64,000 nt of DNA from Streptomyces caniscabiei (GTDB taxonomy: Bacteria; Actinomycetota; Actinomycetes; Streptomycetales; Streptomycetaceae), in NCBI RefSeq assembly GCF_014930365.1, contig NZ_JABXWI010000007.1:62001-126000 (forward strand). Direction: 5' to 3'. This document shows positions 24,073 to 33,009 of this stretch, piece after piece. Below the pieces are notes generated by a model. The model searched no databases. It saw only the letters and a list, made by a program, of their open reading frames with translations, and was not told the DNA's origin. The position numbers were made by a program, and so were the translations under genes. The number at the start of each line of letters is the position of its first letter. Positions within the stretch are counted from its first letter, which is position 1.

Positions 24073-25101
24073 TCAGGCGACGAGCGGATACACCTGCCCC
24101 CGCACATGAACCCGCCCTCCACCCGACCCGCCGGACGTGTCTGACGAGCCCGCCCCGGAGCCCTCGGTCACCCCCGACACCTCGCTGCCGCGCAACTCGA
24201 ACCCACCCCACGCCCGCCCGTCCGCCAGGTACGTCACCGCCCCCGGCAACGGCACCGGCGCCCGGAACTCCGCGCGGACGAGGGTCGCCGGAGGCGCGCC
24301 GTGCTCGGCGAGGCAGCGGGCCACGGTCCACATGCCGTGCGCGATGGCCCGGGGGAAACCGAACAGCCGGGCGCCGAGCGGATGCAGATGGATCGGGTTC
24401 CGGTCGCCGGACACGGCCCCGTACCGCCGCCCGACATCCCCGCCCAACCGCCACTGGACGACCACGGGCACCCCTTCCGGCCCACCCCCGACCGCCGCAC
24501 CCCCACCGCTCCACCCCTCCCGGAGAGCACGCCCCTCCCCGTCACCCGGAGCCGCCGCACCCCGCCGCTCCCGCACGGGCGCGTGCCGGGCCAGGTACGT
24601 GCTGCGGGACTCCCACGCGATCCCGGCCCCGGCCCCGCCCTCGGCCTCCTCCCCGTCCCGTACCTCCGTGACGACCGTCGCCTCGGTGCCGCGCCGATGA
24701 GGCGTCAACTCGGCGACGTACACGGTGATCTCGTACTCCCCGGTGGCGGGCAGCCGTCGGCGTCGGGTGATCTCGATCGAGGTGTGCACCAGCCCGAGGA
24801 CCGGCAACGGGAAGTCCCGGCCGGACATGATCCGCATGGCCGACGGAAACCCGAGGACGTGCGGATACGTCAGCGGAACGGCGTCCTCGCCGGTGGGGAA
24901 CCCGCAGACCCGCTCGTACGCGGCGAGCCGCGCGAGGTCGATGCGCACACCGGGCAGCACGAGCCGGGGCAGCCGGGAGGGGGAGACGAACCCGGAGGCG
25001 GCAGCGCGGGGGAGCCTGCGGCTCCTGCCCGGGGAGAGGAGGGCGCCCCTGGCCAGAAGCGGACCGAGGGAGGGCGGTCGGGTGAGGGTGACGGTGGGCA
25101 T
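24073..25101 (-). CDS. MaoC-like double-hotdog dehydratase
   Basis: This 342-residue protein starts at ATG 25101. An N-terminal hotdog half (PLTYPHVLGFPSAMRIMSGR, then LPVLGLVHTSIEITRR) is followed by a C-terminal MaoC half with the hydratase motif YGAVSGDRNPIHLHPLGARL and FPRAIAHGMWTVARC, containing the catalytic Asp and His. A Gly/Ser-rich insert joins the halves and another forms the tail. It likely hydrates enoyl thioesters in fatty-acid metabolism. It is divergent from the acyl-CoA synthetase gene at 25395. Confidence 0.86.
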   Translation of the reverse strand: MPTVTLTRPPSLGPLLARGALLSPGRSRRLPRAAASGFVSPSRLPRLVLPGVRIDLARLAAYERVCGFPTGEDAVPLTYPHVLGFPSAMRIMSGRDFPLPVLGLVHTSIEITRRRRLPATGEYEITVYVAELTPHRRGTEATVVTEVRDGEEAEGGAGAGIAWESRSTYLARHAPVRERRGAAAPGDGEGRALREGWSGGGAAVGGGPEGVPVVVQWRLGGDVGRRYGAVSGDRNPIHLHPLGARLFGFPRAIAHGMWTVARCLAEHGAPPATLVRAEFRAPVPLPGAVTYLADGRAWGGFELRGSEVSGVTEGSGAGSSDTSGGSGGGRVHVRGQVYPLVA

Positions 25102-25394
25102 CGGACGGTCTCCCCTTCCTCGCGCGGACTCCGCTCCCCGCGCCGGACTCCGCTTCTTACTCCAAAGTCAGGTTACCCGAGGTAATGGCTGGTAAGCCCT
25201 TCCGTGGAGGCCGGTAAATGAACGACCCTCAGGTAACTTGGCACGCCCTTGACCTGCGGAGGAGTCGTGACCGAGCGGTCTGCGACACTGCACATGCCCG
25301 GCCCGGTTCCATCTCCGGACCATCGCCACACTCACACGAACCTCACACACCAACCCCGTACGATCCGGACACACCGAACGCCCAGGAGCCGCCC

Positions 25395-27308
25395 GTGTCC
25401 AACCTCGAAAGCACCGAACCCGCCCTGGTGGAACCCGAGTTGAAGCGGCTGGACGGCACCGTGCGGGAGGCGTACGTCCCCGCGCTCGCCGCGCCCGTGA
25501 CCTACGGCTCGCTCGCGGACATCCCGTTCGACAACGCGGCCCACGCCCCCGACGCGGTCGTCCTCAGCCGCAAGCACGGCGGCACGGACGGGGAGCACGA
25601 CGGCCGGTGGCGGGACGTCACGGCCGCCGATTTCGCCGCCGAGGTGCTCGCCCTGGCGAAGGGCCTGATCGCCGAGGGTCTCGTGCCGGGCGACCGCATC
25701 GCGATCATGGCGCGGACGACGTACGAGTGGACCCTCCTGGACTTCGCGGCCTGGGCGGCGGGCCTGGTCACCGTCCCCGTCTACCCCACCTCCTCCGTCT
25801 TCCAGACCCGCTGGATCCTCCAGGACGCGGGCGCGGTGGCCCTCGCCGTCGAGACGGCGGGCCAGGCCGCCGCCCTCGGCCCCGAGCTGGACCGCATCCC
25901 CGACCTGCGCCACATGTGGGTCTTCGAGAAGAGCCACCTGGACCGGCTCGCCGAGCGGGGCCGCGACGTCTCGGACCAGGAAGTGGCCGTACGGCGTGGG
26001 GTGCTGGGCCCCGACACCCTCGCGACCCTGATCTACACCTCGGGCACGACCGGCCGCCCCAAGGGCTGCGCCCTCACCCACGGCAACTTCTGCGCGGAGG
26101 TCGACAACGCGATCGACCTCCTCTACCCCATCTTCCGCGCGAAGACGGACGAGGAGGCCTCCACCCTCCTCTTCCTCCCGCTCGCCCACGTGTTCGGCCG
26201 CATGGTCGCGATCGGCTGTATGCGGGCGAGGGTCCGGCTGGGCCACTCGCCGAGCTTCCGCACGGAGGACCTCCTCGCCGACCTCAAGTCCTTCCGCCCG
26301 ACGTTCCTCCTGGTCATCCCCTATGTGCTGGAGAAGGTCTTCAACACGGCCCGCGCCTCCGCCGAACGCATGGGCCGCGCCGCCTCCTACGACCGTGCCT
26401 CCGCCGTCGCCCGCCGCTACGGCGAGGCCCTGGAGGCCGAACAGCACGGCACCGGCCCCGGCCCCTCGGCCTTCCTGAAGACGGCCCGCTCCTTCTACGA
26501 CCCCCTGGTCTACCGCCGTATCCGCAAGGCGCTGGGCGGCCGGGTCCGTTACGTCATCTGCGGCGGCAGCCCCCTCGGCCGCCGGCTGGCCGCCTTCTAC
26601 GCGGGCGCGGGCATCGACGTCTTCGAGGGCTACGGCATGACGGAGACGACCGCCGCCGTCACCGTGACCCCACCCGACCGGCCCCGGCTGGGCACGGTCG
26701 GCCGACCGCTCCCCGGCACCCGGGTCCGGATAGCCGCCGACGGTGAGATCCTCCTGCACGGCGGCCAGATCTTCCGCGGCTACTGGGACCCCCAGGCCGG
26801 CGGTGTCGTCCCCGCAGGACCCGACGGCTGGTTCGCGACCGGAGACATCGGCCAGCTCGACGACGAGGGCTACCTCACGATCACCGGCCGCAAGAAGGAG
26901 ATCCTCGTCACCGACAGCGGCAAGAACGTGGCGCCGGCGCCGCTGGAGAACTGGCTGCGCTCCCACCCCCTGATCGCCCACGCCATGGTCATCGGCGACC
27001 GCCGCCCGTACGTCACCGCGCTGCTGACCCTGGACCCCGAGGGCATCACCCACTGGGCCCAGATGAACGCCAAGCAGGAACACCCCCTCGACCACCTGGC
27101 CGAGGACCCGGATCTGCGCGCCGTCCTGCAACGCGCGGTGGACGAGGCCAACCGCCTGGTCTCGCGCCCCGAGTCCATCCGCCGGTTCACCATCGTCCCC
27201 GGCGGCTTCACGGAGGAGGCGGGGCACCTGACCCCGTCGATGAAACTGCGCCGGGAGGCCGTGGAGAGGTCCTTCGCGACGGAGATCGAGGGCCTGTACG
27301 AGAAGTAG
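25395..27308 (+). CDS. Long-chain acyl-CoA synthetase (AMP-forming)
   Basis: This 637-residue protein starts at GTG 25395, six bases after AGGAG. The adenylate-forming signatures are complete: LIYTSGTTGRPKGCALTHGN (phosphate loop), GYGMTETTAAVTVT, DGWFATGDIGQLDDEGYLTI and GRKKEILVTDSGKNVAP. These match FadD15-type long-chain fatty acid CoA ligases of actinobacteria. The divergent MaoC gene supports a fatty-acid role. The upstream 290 bases hold the divergent promoters, but no clear operator is seen. Confidence 0.93.
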   Translation: MSNLESTEPALVEPELKRLDGTVREAYVPALAAPVTYGSLADIPFDNAAHAPDAVVLSRKHGGTDGEHDGRWRDVTAADFAAEVLALAKGLIAEGLVPGDRIAIMARTTYEWTLLDFAAWAAGLVTVPVYPTSSVFQTRWILQDAGAVALAVETAGQAAALGPELDRIPDLRHMWVFEKSHLDRLAERGRDVSDQEVAVRRGVLGPDTLATLIYTSGTTGRPKGCALTHGNFCAEVDNAIDLLYPIFRAKTDEEASTLLFLPLAHVFGRMVAIGCMRARVRLGHSPSFRTEDLLADLKSFRPTFLLVIPYVLEKVFNTARASAERMGRAASYDRASAVARRYGEALEAEQHGTGPGPSAFLKTARSFYDPLVYRRIRKALGGRVRYVICGGSPLGRRLAAFYAGAGIDVFEGYGMTETTAAVTVTPPDRPRLGTVGRPLPGTRVRIAADGEILLHGGQIFRGYWDPQAGGVVPAGPDGWFATGDIGQLDDEGYLTITGRKKEILVTDSGKNVAPAPLENWLRSHPLIAHAMVIGDRRPYVTALLTLDPEGITHWAQMNAKQEHPLDHLAEDPDLRAVLQRAVDEANRLVSRPESIRRFTIVPGGFTEEAGHLTPSMKLRREAVERSFATEIEGLYEK

Positions 27309-27325
27309 CCCTGCCCGAAGCAGCC

Positions 27326-27817
27326 CTACCCGTCCTGCTTCCCCGCGGCCGGATCACCCTCCCCCAGCTCGATCCACCAGTGCCCGTCGTCCTTGACCAG
27401 CAGCAACTCCTGCTGCTGGTCGGTCCTGTCATAGGTGAGCCGGACGGGGTTGAAGTAGTCGACACCGCCCTCCAGCACGGTGACGTCGACGTGTCCGCGG
27501 GCCCCCTCGCCGAACTCCCGCACCTGCTCGTAGGCGGCGCCCCGGGTCCCCTCGTACGCGGGCCCCGCCAGCTCCATCAGCCCTTCCACGTCACCGGCCT
27601 TGAGCCGCTGGACGTAGACCCGCACGAGCGTGTCGACGTCCTCGGCGGTCTCCCGCACATCGGGATACCGGGACTTCTCGGCCCGGACGCTCACATCGAC
27701 CGAAGGGGAGCCGGCGAGCGCGTACGGCGCACGGAACCAGCCCCACCACACGGCGCCCACGGTCCCCAGCACCAGAGCCAACCCGCCGCACCACAGCACG
27801 GCACCACGCTTCCCCAT
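27326..27817 (-). CDS. Small membrane-anchored protein of unknown function
   Basis: This 163-residue protein is read from ATG 27817, after GAGG and a G-run. One N-terminal transmembrane helix (VLWCGGLALVLGTVGAVWWG) is followed by an extracytoplasmic domain: TAEDVDTLVRVYVQRLKAGD, then LAGPAYEGTRGAAYEQVREF and ending LVKDDGHWWIELG. The fold resembles NTF2-like secreted domains that follow an N-terminal anchor, though this is only an impression. It is convergent with the acyl-CoA synthetase gene. Confidence 0.7.
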   Translation of the reverse strand: MGKRGAVLWCGGLALVLGTVGAVWWGWFRAPYALAGSPSVDVSVRAEKSRYPDVRETAEDVDTLVRVYVQRLKAGDVEGLMELAGPAYEGTRGAAYEQVREFGEGARGHVDVTVLEGGVDYFNPVRLTYDRTDQQQELLLVKDDGHWWIELGEGDPAAGKQDG

Positions 27818-27977
27818 CGCCCCCACCTCGCCCCCACGGCCCGGCCCCTCACCGGCCGGCGCACCCCCCAAGACCCGCCCCAGCGGCATCCGGTTGCACC
27901 CACCGACGAGAAAACCCAGCTCAACGGCCCGCGACCCCGGCTCAGGCGCACAACCGGGACCACTACCGTACGGACGT

Positions 27978-28469
27978 ATGACCCGAAGACACGTCGTACT
28001 TCTGCTGTCCTCCCGCTGGGGCAGGCTCTACACCGCCTGCACCTTCCTGGCCGTCGTGCTGGGAGGCTGGTCCGTCGTCCGCACCCTCACCGCGCCGGGC
28101 CCGGACGACGACACCGCCGACCACCTCTTCTCCGCCGGGCTCGCCCTGATCGTCATCGGCTTTCTCTTCCTCGGCCTCCACGAGCGGCACCTGCGGGTGA
28201 GCCGTGGCGAGGCGGAACCCCTCGATGTACGGAGGGCGGCGGCGGACCTCCGCTCCCTGGCCACCTCGGCCAACGGGAAGGTCGCCCTGGCCTTCGCCGG
28301 CCTCGGGGTGGCCGCGTGGGCGTACGTGTGGGTGTGCGTGCGGTGGCTGGGCTGGGACGTGCCGGGGGTGCCGGACGGTGACGACGGAGGGCTCGTCGTG
28401 CGGGCCGGGACGCTCAGCTGTGCGATCGCCGGGATCTTCGTGGCGACGCACTTCAAGGAACGCCGCTGA
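27978..28469 (+). CDS. Small polytopic membrane protein of unknown function
   Basis: This 163-residue protein starts at ATG 27978. Four hydrophobic segments are visible: LYTACTFLAVVLGGWSVV, FSAGLALIVIGFLFLGLH, VALAFAGLGVAAWAYVWVCV and VRAGTLSCAIAGIFVATHF. A soluble loop lies between the second and third. No known domain is recognised. It is divergent from the gene at 27326. Confidence 0.68.
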   Translation: MTRRHVVLLLSSRWGRLYTACTFLAVVLGGWSVVRTLTAPGPDDDTADHLFSAGLALIVIGFLFLGLHERHLRVSRGEAEPLDVRRAAADLRSLATSANGKVALAFAGLGVAAWAYVWVCVRWLGWDVPGVPDGDDGGLVVRAGTLSCAIAGIFVATHFKERR

Positions 28470-28792
28470 TCCGGCATTTTTTTGGCGTGACGCCGCTCGG
28501 GCGATCCGTGTCGAAAAGGCCATCGAGGAAAAGGCCGGACGGAACCGTAGGGAGAGGGTCCTCAGGAGTTCCACATTCCGTGCGTTGATTATCTGTCTCG
28601 CCTTCTTCTCCTCTCCCCTCCGTCACTGGTGGAACTCGGGCCTCGGCAAGAAATGGCGAGCAAGTCGAATTTCCGTCAAGAAATGCCACGGGCACTTTCA
28701 GGCCTTTGCTTGCGAGGGCGTAAACGAAATCGTTTCTGCATATCTACGATTTCGAACCATGACCGACGCACCGCAAGGGAAAGGAACCGGAG
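28470..28792. promoter_or_regulatory. AT-richer intergenic region with an inverted repeat upstream of the AidA/PixA gene
   Basis: No gene is seen in these 323 bases. Base composition is clearly lower in GC than the flanks. Near the downstream end a 9-bp inverted repeat, CGAAATCGT at 28725-28733 and ACGATTTCG at 28746-28754, is 38 bases before the start codon and could be an operator. Confidence 0.5.
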
Positions 28793-29302
28793 ATGGCTGA
28801 TCTCAACGTCCTGATCGCGTTCGACGCGGCCACGATCGTCGAACGGAACCCCAACGCGTCGAGGAATCCCGACGCCCCGACGTACGCCGACGAGAGCCTC
28901 ATCTACATGACGACGCGGCACGACCACATCATCGGTACGTCGGGGGCCGAACTGAATCTCCGCGCGGAGCCCGGGGACACCGTCCGGTGGCGGGAGACGA
29001 CGCTGTCGCTCGGCAGCGACTACAAGGCGTTGCTCTACAAGTACGTGAGCAGCGACCCCGGCCACCAGCTCATCCGCACACCGGAGATCGAGGTGATCGA
29101 CGGCGTCTATCCGCTGCCGAAGGAGGGCTCCGAGGGCAGGCCGGAATTCGTGACACAGGCCTACCAGGACCATTACTGGCGGACGACCGTCAAAAGGGCC
29201 GGCAAGGTCGTCTACCACTTCTCCTTCCAGATCCTGGACCGCCACCGCCAGCTGAAGGGCTACTTCCAGTGGGACCCCTTCATCACCATCGAGAACCCCT
29301 GA
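28793..29302 (+). CDS. AidA/PixA-family inclusion-body-like protein
   Basis: The 169-residue product starts at ATG 28793, with AAGGAA and GGAG upstream. It follows the AidA/PixA pattern: DLNVLIAFDAATIVERNPNA at the N-terminus, YMTTRHDHIIGTSGAELNLR in the middle, then GDTVRWRETTLSLG and GYFQWDPFITI at the end. Relatives include PixA of Xenorhabdus, which forms cytoplasmic inclusions, and AidA of Ralstonia/Burkholderia, linked to quorum control and host interaction. There is no signal peptide. Its role in Streptomyces is unknown. It is preceded by an unusual AT-rich control region. Confidence 0.85.
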   Translation: MADLNVLIAFDAATIVERNPNASRNPDAPTYADESLIYMTTRHDHIIGTSGAELNLRAEPGDTVRWRETTLSLGSDYKALLYKYVSSDPGHQLIRTPEIEVIDGVYPLPKEGSEGRPEFVTQAYQDHYWRTTVKRAGKVVYHFSFQILDRHRQLKGYFQWDPFITIENP

Positions 29303-29356
29303 GGGTCGTCGACCGGCGGGGCGTAGGGAGGTCGGTCCGTCCGGCCGGGGCTGCGG

Positions 29357-29935
29357 CTACGGCTCCAGCAGGACGTCCGTCACGCTCACGCCCGAGGAGG
29401 CGCCGAAGGTCTCGGTCGTCACCCCGAGACCGGTGGCGGTGACCTGGAGGGCGATGTGGTCGCCGCCCACGCGCAGGTCGAGCCGCACCCGGGGCGCTCC
29501 CAGGTGGTCCGGGACGCGGTGGATCCGTGCCGCCGGGTAGTTCAGGCTCGTCAGCTTCGTCAGGAGCGCCGCGTGGTCGGCGACAGCCGTGCCGGAGAAG
29601 GCCCTGCTCAACCGACGTGCGTGCCGGTCGGCGACGCACTGTTCGGTGGGGTCGAGCCGCACCGGATCGTAGGGGTCCACCGGCACCGGGTCGACGGGGT
29701 CGTCGCCGGGCGGGGTCGCCGCCCCGTCGTCGTCACTGACGTCCGGCTGACAGAGCTGCCAGAGGATGTCGTTCAACTCGAAGAACCGTGCCTCCGCGGC
29801 GTCGTCGCTCACCGAGGTGACGGCGCTCGCGGAGGCCGGAGCGGCGGCCAGGGCGCTCGGCGAGCCGATACCGGTCAGGAGGGCGCCGCCGAGGACGGCC
29901 ACCAGCAGGGACTTCCGAAGAAGGTGTGGTCTCAT
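29357..29935 (-). CDS. Secreted protein of unknown function
   Basis: This 192-residue protein is read from ATG 29935. The signal peptide is MRPHLLRKSLLVAVLGGALL with an Ala-rich cleavage region near SALAAAPASA. The mature region has a Pro/Asp-rich linker (GDDPVDPVPVDPYDPV) and a C-terminal part with RLDLRVGGDHIALQVTATGL. Two cysteines, in WQLCQPD and EQCVADR, could form a disulfide. It lies just downstream of the LAL regulator on the same strand. Confidence 0.68.
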   Translation of the reverse strand: MRPHLLRKSLLVAVLGGALLTGIGSPSALAAAPASASAVTSVSDDAAEARFFELNDILWQLCQPDVSDDDGAATPPGDDPVDPVPVDPYDPVRLDPTEQCVADRHARRLSRAFSGTAVADHAALLTKLTSLNYPAARIHRVPDHLGAPRVRLDLRVGGDHIALQVTATGLGVTTETFGASSGVSVTDVLLEP

Positions 29936-29983
29936 GCCTGAACCATGCCGGGCACCGCCGGGTGCCCACATGAGTATCGGTAC

Positions 29984-32776
29984 TCAATCCACCAGGTCGG
30001 CCGCCGTGAGCAACCTCGTCAGGTCCGTTCGGGAACGGACGTGCAGCTTGCGGTAGATACGGGTGAGATGGGCCTCGACCGTCTTCCGGGAGACGAACAA
30101 CGACGCGGCGGCCTCCGTGTTGTTCAGGCCCCGGGCGATCGCCCGCGAGACCTGGAACTCCTGGGGGGTCAGCTGGTTCAGGGCGCCGCCCATGCCGCCC
30201 GCGCCGCCGACGGCGGACCGGGCGCCGCTCAGGACGCCTCCCGCCGCGGCCAGTTCGCCCGCCGCGCGCCGGGCCCAGGGGACCGCGCCCAGGCGTTCGA
30301 AGCAGGCCAGGGCGGAGGCCAGCGGGGCCCGCGCGGCCCCCGGACGGCGGTGGCGGCGCAGCACCTCCGCCTCGCACAGCAGCGTCCGCGCCCAGTCGAA
30401 GGGGCCCGTCGTCCGCTGGTGGGCGGTGAGCGCCGCGCCGAAGCACGCCTCCGCCTCCTCCGGCGTCCCCGCGAGCAGCCCCCGGACCCGGGCGGCCGCC
30501 GCCTCCGCCGACGCCAGGCCCGTCTCCCGGGCCCGTTCCTCCAGCCAGGACACCACCTCGGCGGCCCGCGTCGCGTTCCCCGCCCGTACGTGCGCCTCCG
30601 CCAGGTCCGCCGCGAAGGGGACCACCTCGGGGTTCCCGATGCCCTGCTCGATCGCCAGTGACAACGTTTGCTCCAACTGGTCGACGGCCGCGTCGTGGTC
30701 GCCGTGGGCCAGCGCCGACAGCCCGAGCACCGCCGTCATGTGGAACTCCTGGCAGCCGATGCCGTACGCCCCGCATTCCCGCCTGGCCCGCGCCACGTGC
30801 TCCTCGCACTCGACCCGTTCGCCGCGCAGGGCTTCCAGCCGGGCGAGGCAGTACAGCGTGTAGCTCACGCACGTCAGCTGGCCCAGTTCCTCCGCCCAGC
30901 GCAGCGACTCCGTCAAGTCGCCCCGGGCGGACGCCCATTGACCGATACGGGTCTCCAGCTCGCCCCGCACGGCGAGGGTGAAGCCCAGCACGCCCACCGC
31001 GCTGTGCCGCCGGGCCGACTCCACGGCAGTGTTGAGCAGCCGGCGCCCCCGCACGAACTCCTCGGCCCGGCTCCACGCCTGCCCGGCGATCGCGTACACC
31101 TGCTGGTCACGGACGGGGTCACCGCCGCCGTGCCGGTCGGCGGCCTCCAGCATCGCGCGGCCCCGCGCCGTACGGCCGGACATGATCAGGGCCCCGCCCA
31201 GCATCGAGAGGCTGTACCAGCGTTCGGGGCCGGACTCGGAGGCGAGGGCGAGGGACTCCTCGGCGACACGGACCGCCGCCGGGACATGGCCGTCCAGCCG
31301 CGCCGCCGCCGTCGCCTCCGCCAGCAGCAGACACGCCCGGGTGCGGTCGGAGTCGCGGACGGCGTCGGCGGCGTTCATGAGCAGGCCGTACGCCTGGGCC
31401 GTCTCGCCCTTCCAGGTGTGCATACGGCCCAACAGGCCCTGGATCGCGGCGCGTACGGCCGGGTCGGGGGTGATCCGCAGGGCCTCCTCGCACCACTGCG
31501 GGCCCGCGGGTGAGCCGCTGAGCAGGGCGTCGGAGGCGGCGTGGTGGAGGCGGTCGGCGCGGGGCGCGGGGTCGGGGGTGAGCTCGGCGGCGCGCCGCCA
31601 GGCCAGGGCCGACTCGCCGAAGGCACTGCGCCGTCGGGCCTCCCGCGCGGCGTCGGCGAGCGCCGCCGCGGCCTCCTCGTCGGGGCCGGGCGTCGCGGAC
31701 GCCCGGTACCAGGCGTGCAGCGAGCCGGTGCTCACCTCGGCCAGCGCCTGGAACGCCGCGTACCGGTGCGCGAGGGGGGCGCGGCCGAGCACCAGCGCGC
31801 GCAGCACCGGGTGGTGGAAGTCCAGCCCGTCCGCCGTGGCCGTGATCAGACCGTCCTGCTCGGCGGGGGAGAGGGCGTCGAGCGAGAGCCCGGCCGCCTC
31901 CAGCGCCTTGCGCAGCGGGCCCGCCGCCGTCGAGCGGCCGGCGGCCAGGACGACCAGGGCCCGGCGGGCGGCGTCCGGCAGACCGTCGATCCGGGCCGCC
32001 CAGGCGCGCTCCAGATGGCTGCCCAGGGACGGCGGTTCCAGCAACGGCCGCTCGCCGCGCGCCTGTTCGTCGGTCAGCGCGGCCGCGATCTCGCGCAGGG
32101 CGAGCGGATTGCCGCCGCTGACGCGTACGAGGTCGGCGAGCACACTGGGAGTCACACGGCCCTCCAGCAGCGCGGCGCACTCCTCCGGAGTCAGCCCGCC
32201 CATCTGCACGGTGGCGATGCTGCGCCGCGGCCCCGACTCGCCGTGGTCCTCCCGGGAGCCGAGGGCGAGGGCGACGCGTTCACTGGAGAGCCGGCGGGCG
32301 ACGAAGAGAAGGACGCGCTGGGAGGAGGGGTCCACCCAGTGCAGGTCGTCGACGAGGACGACCACCGGGCCCTCGTCGCCGAGCGCCGCGAGCACATTGA
32401 GGGCGCCCATGCAGGCGGCATACGGATTGCCCGGCGGGTCCGCCGGGTCGCCGCTCAGGGCCAGACAGGACTCCAGGGCCGAGCGCTGGGCGCCGGGGAG
32501 TTCCCTGAAAAGGGACGAATGGGGCATCAGTAGGTCGCCGAGGGTGGCGAAGGGGAGCACGGTCTCGGTCTCGATGCCCCGGGCGCGCAGGACCGTGGCC
32601 GACCGCGCGCCGGAGCCGCCGGCCGCCGCGCGCTCCGCCGCGTAGTCAAGCAGGGCGGTCTTCCCGATACCGGGTTCGCCCCACAGCAGCAGTGCCGCCC
32701 CACCCGCCCCGCCCGCCACGAGCAGGTCGTCCATCAGCCGGCGTTCCCGCTCCCGACCGACGAGTCCCCGTAACAA
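29984..32776 (-). CDS. LuxR-family regulator of the LAL type
   Basis: This 930-residue protein starts at TTG 32776, supported by a GGGGG ribosome site seven bases before. The N-terminal ATPase has Walker A GEPGIGKTALL at residues about 33-43 and VVVLVDDLHWVDPSSQRVLL as Walker B. A long helical TPR-like middle is followed by a C-terminal LuxR helix-turn-helix (TPQEFQVSRAIARGLNNTEA, then SRKTVEAHLTRIYRKLHVRS). LAL regulators control secondary metabolism and sugar use. The second codon is TTA, a rare leucine codon read only by the bldA tRNA in Streptomyces, so expression is probably developmentally gated. Confidence 0.92.
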   Translation of the reverse strand: MLRGLVGRERERRLMDDLLVAGGAGGAALLLWGEPGIGKTALLDYAAERAAAGGSGARSATVLRARGIETETVLPFATLGDLLMPHSSLFRELPGAQRSALESCLALSGDPADPPGNPYAACMGALNVLAALGDEGPVVVLVDDLHWVDPSSQRVLLFVARRLSSERVALALGSREDHGESGPRRSIATVQMGGLTPEECAALLEGRVTPSVLADLVRVSGGNPLALREIAAALTDEQARGERPLLEPPSLGSHLERAWAARIDGLPDAARRALVVLAAGRSTAAGPLRKALEAAGLSLDALSPAEQDGLITATADGLDFHHPVLRALVLGRAPLAHRYAAFQALAEVSTGSLHAWYRASATPGPDEEAAAALADAAREARRRSAFGESALAWRRAAELTPDPAPRADRLHHAASDALLSGSPAGPQWCEEALRITPDPAVRAAIQGLLGRMHTWKGETAQAYGLLMNAADAVRDSDRTRACLLLAEATAAARLDGHVPAAVRVAEESLALASESGPERWYSLSMLGGALIMSGRTARGRAMLEAADRHGGGDPVRDQQVYAIAGQAWSRAEEFVRGRRLLNTAVESARRHSAVGVLGFTLAVRGELETRIGQWASARGDLTESLRWAEELGQLTCVSYTLYCLARLEALRGERVECEEHVARARRECGAYGIGCQEFHMTAVLGLSALAHGDHDAAVDQLEQTLSLAIEQGIGNPEVVPFAADLAEAHVRAGNATRAAEVVSWLEERARETGLASAEAAAARVRGLLAGTPEEAEACFGAALTAHQRTTGPFDWARTLLCEAEVLRRHRRPGAARAPLASALACFERLGAVPWARRAAGELAAAGGVLSGARSAVGGAGGMGGALNQLTPQEFQVSRAIARGLNNTEAAASLFVSRKTVEAHLTRIYRKLHVRSRTDLTRLLTAADLVD

Positions 32777-32912
32777 TGCGCCACCCCCTGGTGCCCGCCT
32801 GCGCCCGGCCCCGCCGGTCCATCATCCCCCAGGGGGAGTTGTCGGGGGAGATGTAGGGACTTCCCGGAAGCGCGGGGGGCCGCCCCGGGCCTTGAATGGT
32901 TCGCGGAACACA

Positions 32913-32981
32913 GCACCACAGGGGAATCGGCACCACAGGGGAATCGCACGGGGGATCGCAAGGGCACGGGGGATCGCAAGG
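32913..32981. repeat. Two adjacent pairs of direct repeats in a promoter region
   Basis: A 17-bp unit, GCACCACAGGGGAATCG, occurs twice in tandem (32913-32929 and 32930-32946). It is followed at once by an 18-bp unit, GCACGGGGGATCGCAAGG, also twice (32946-32963 and 32964-32981). They lie between the divergent LAL and 33010 genes and end 28 bases before that start codon. Confidence 0.8.
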
Positions 32982-33009
32982 AACGGAAGGAACCAAGGGA
33001 AACAGGGAA

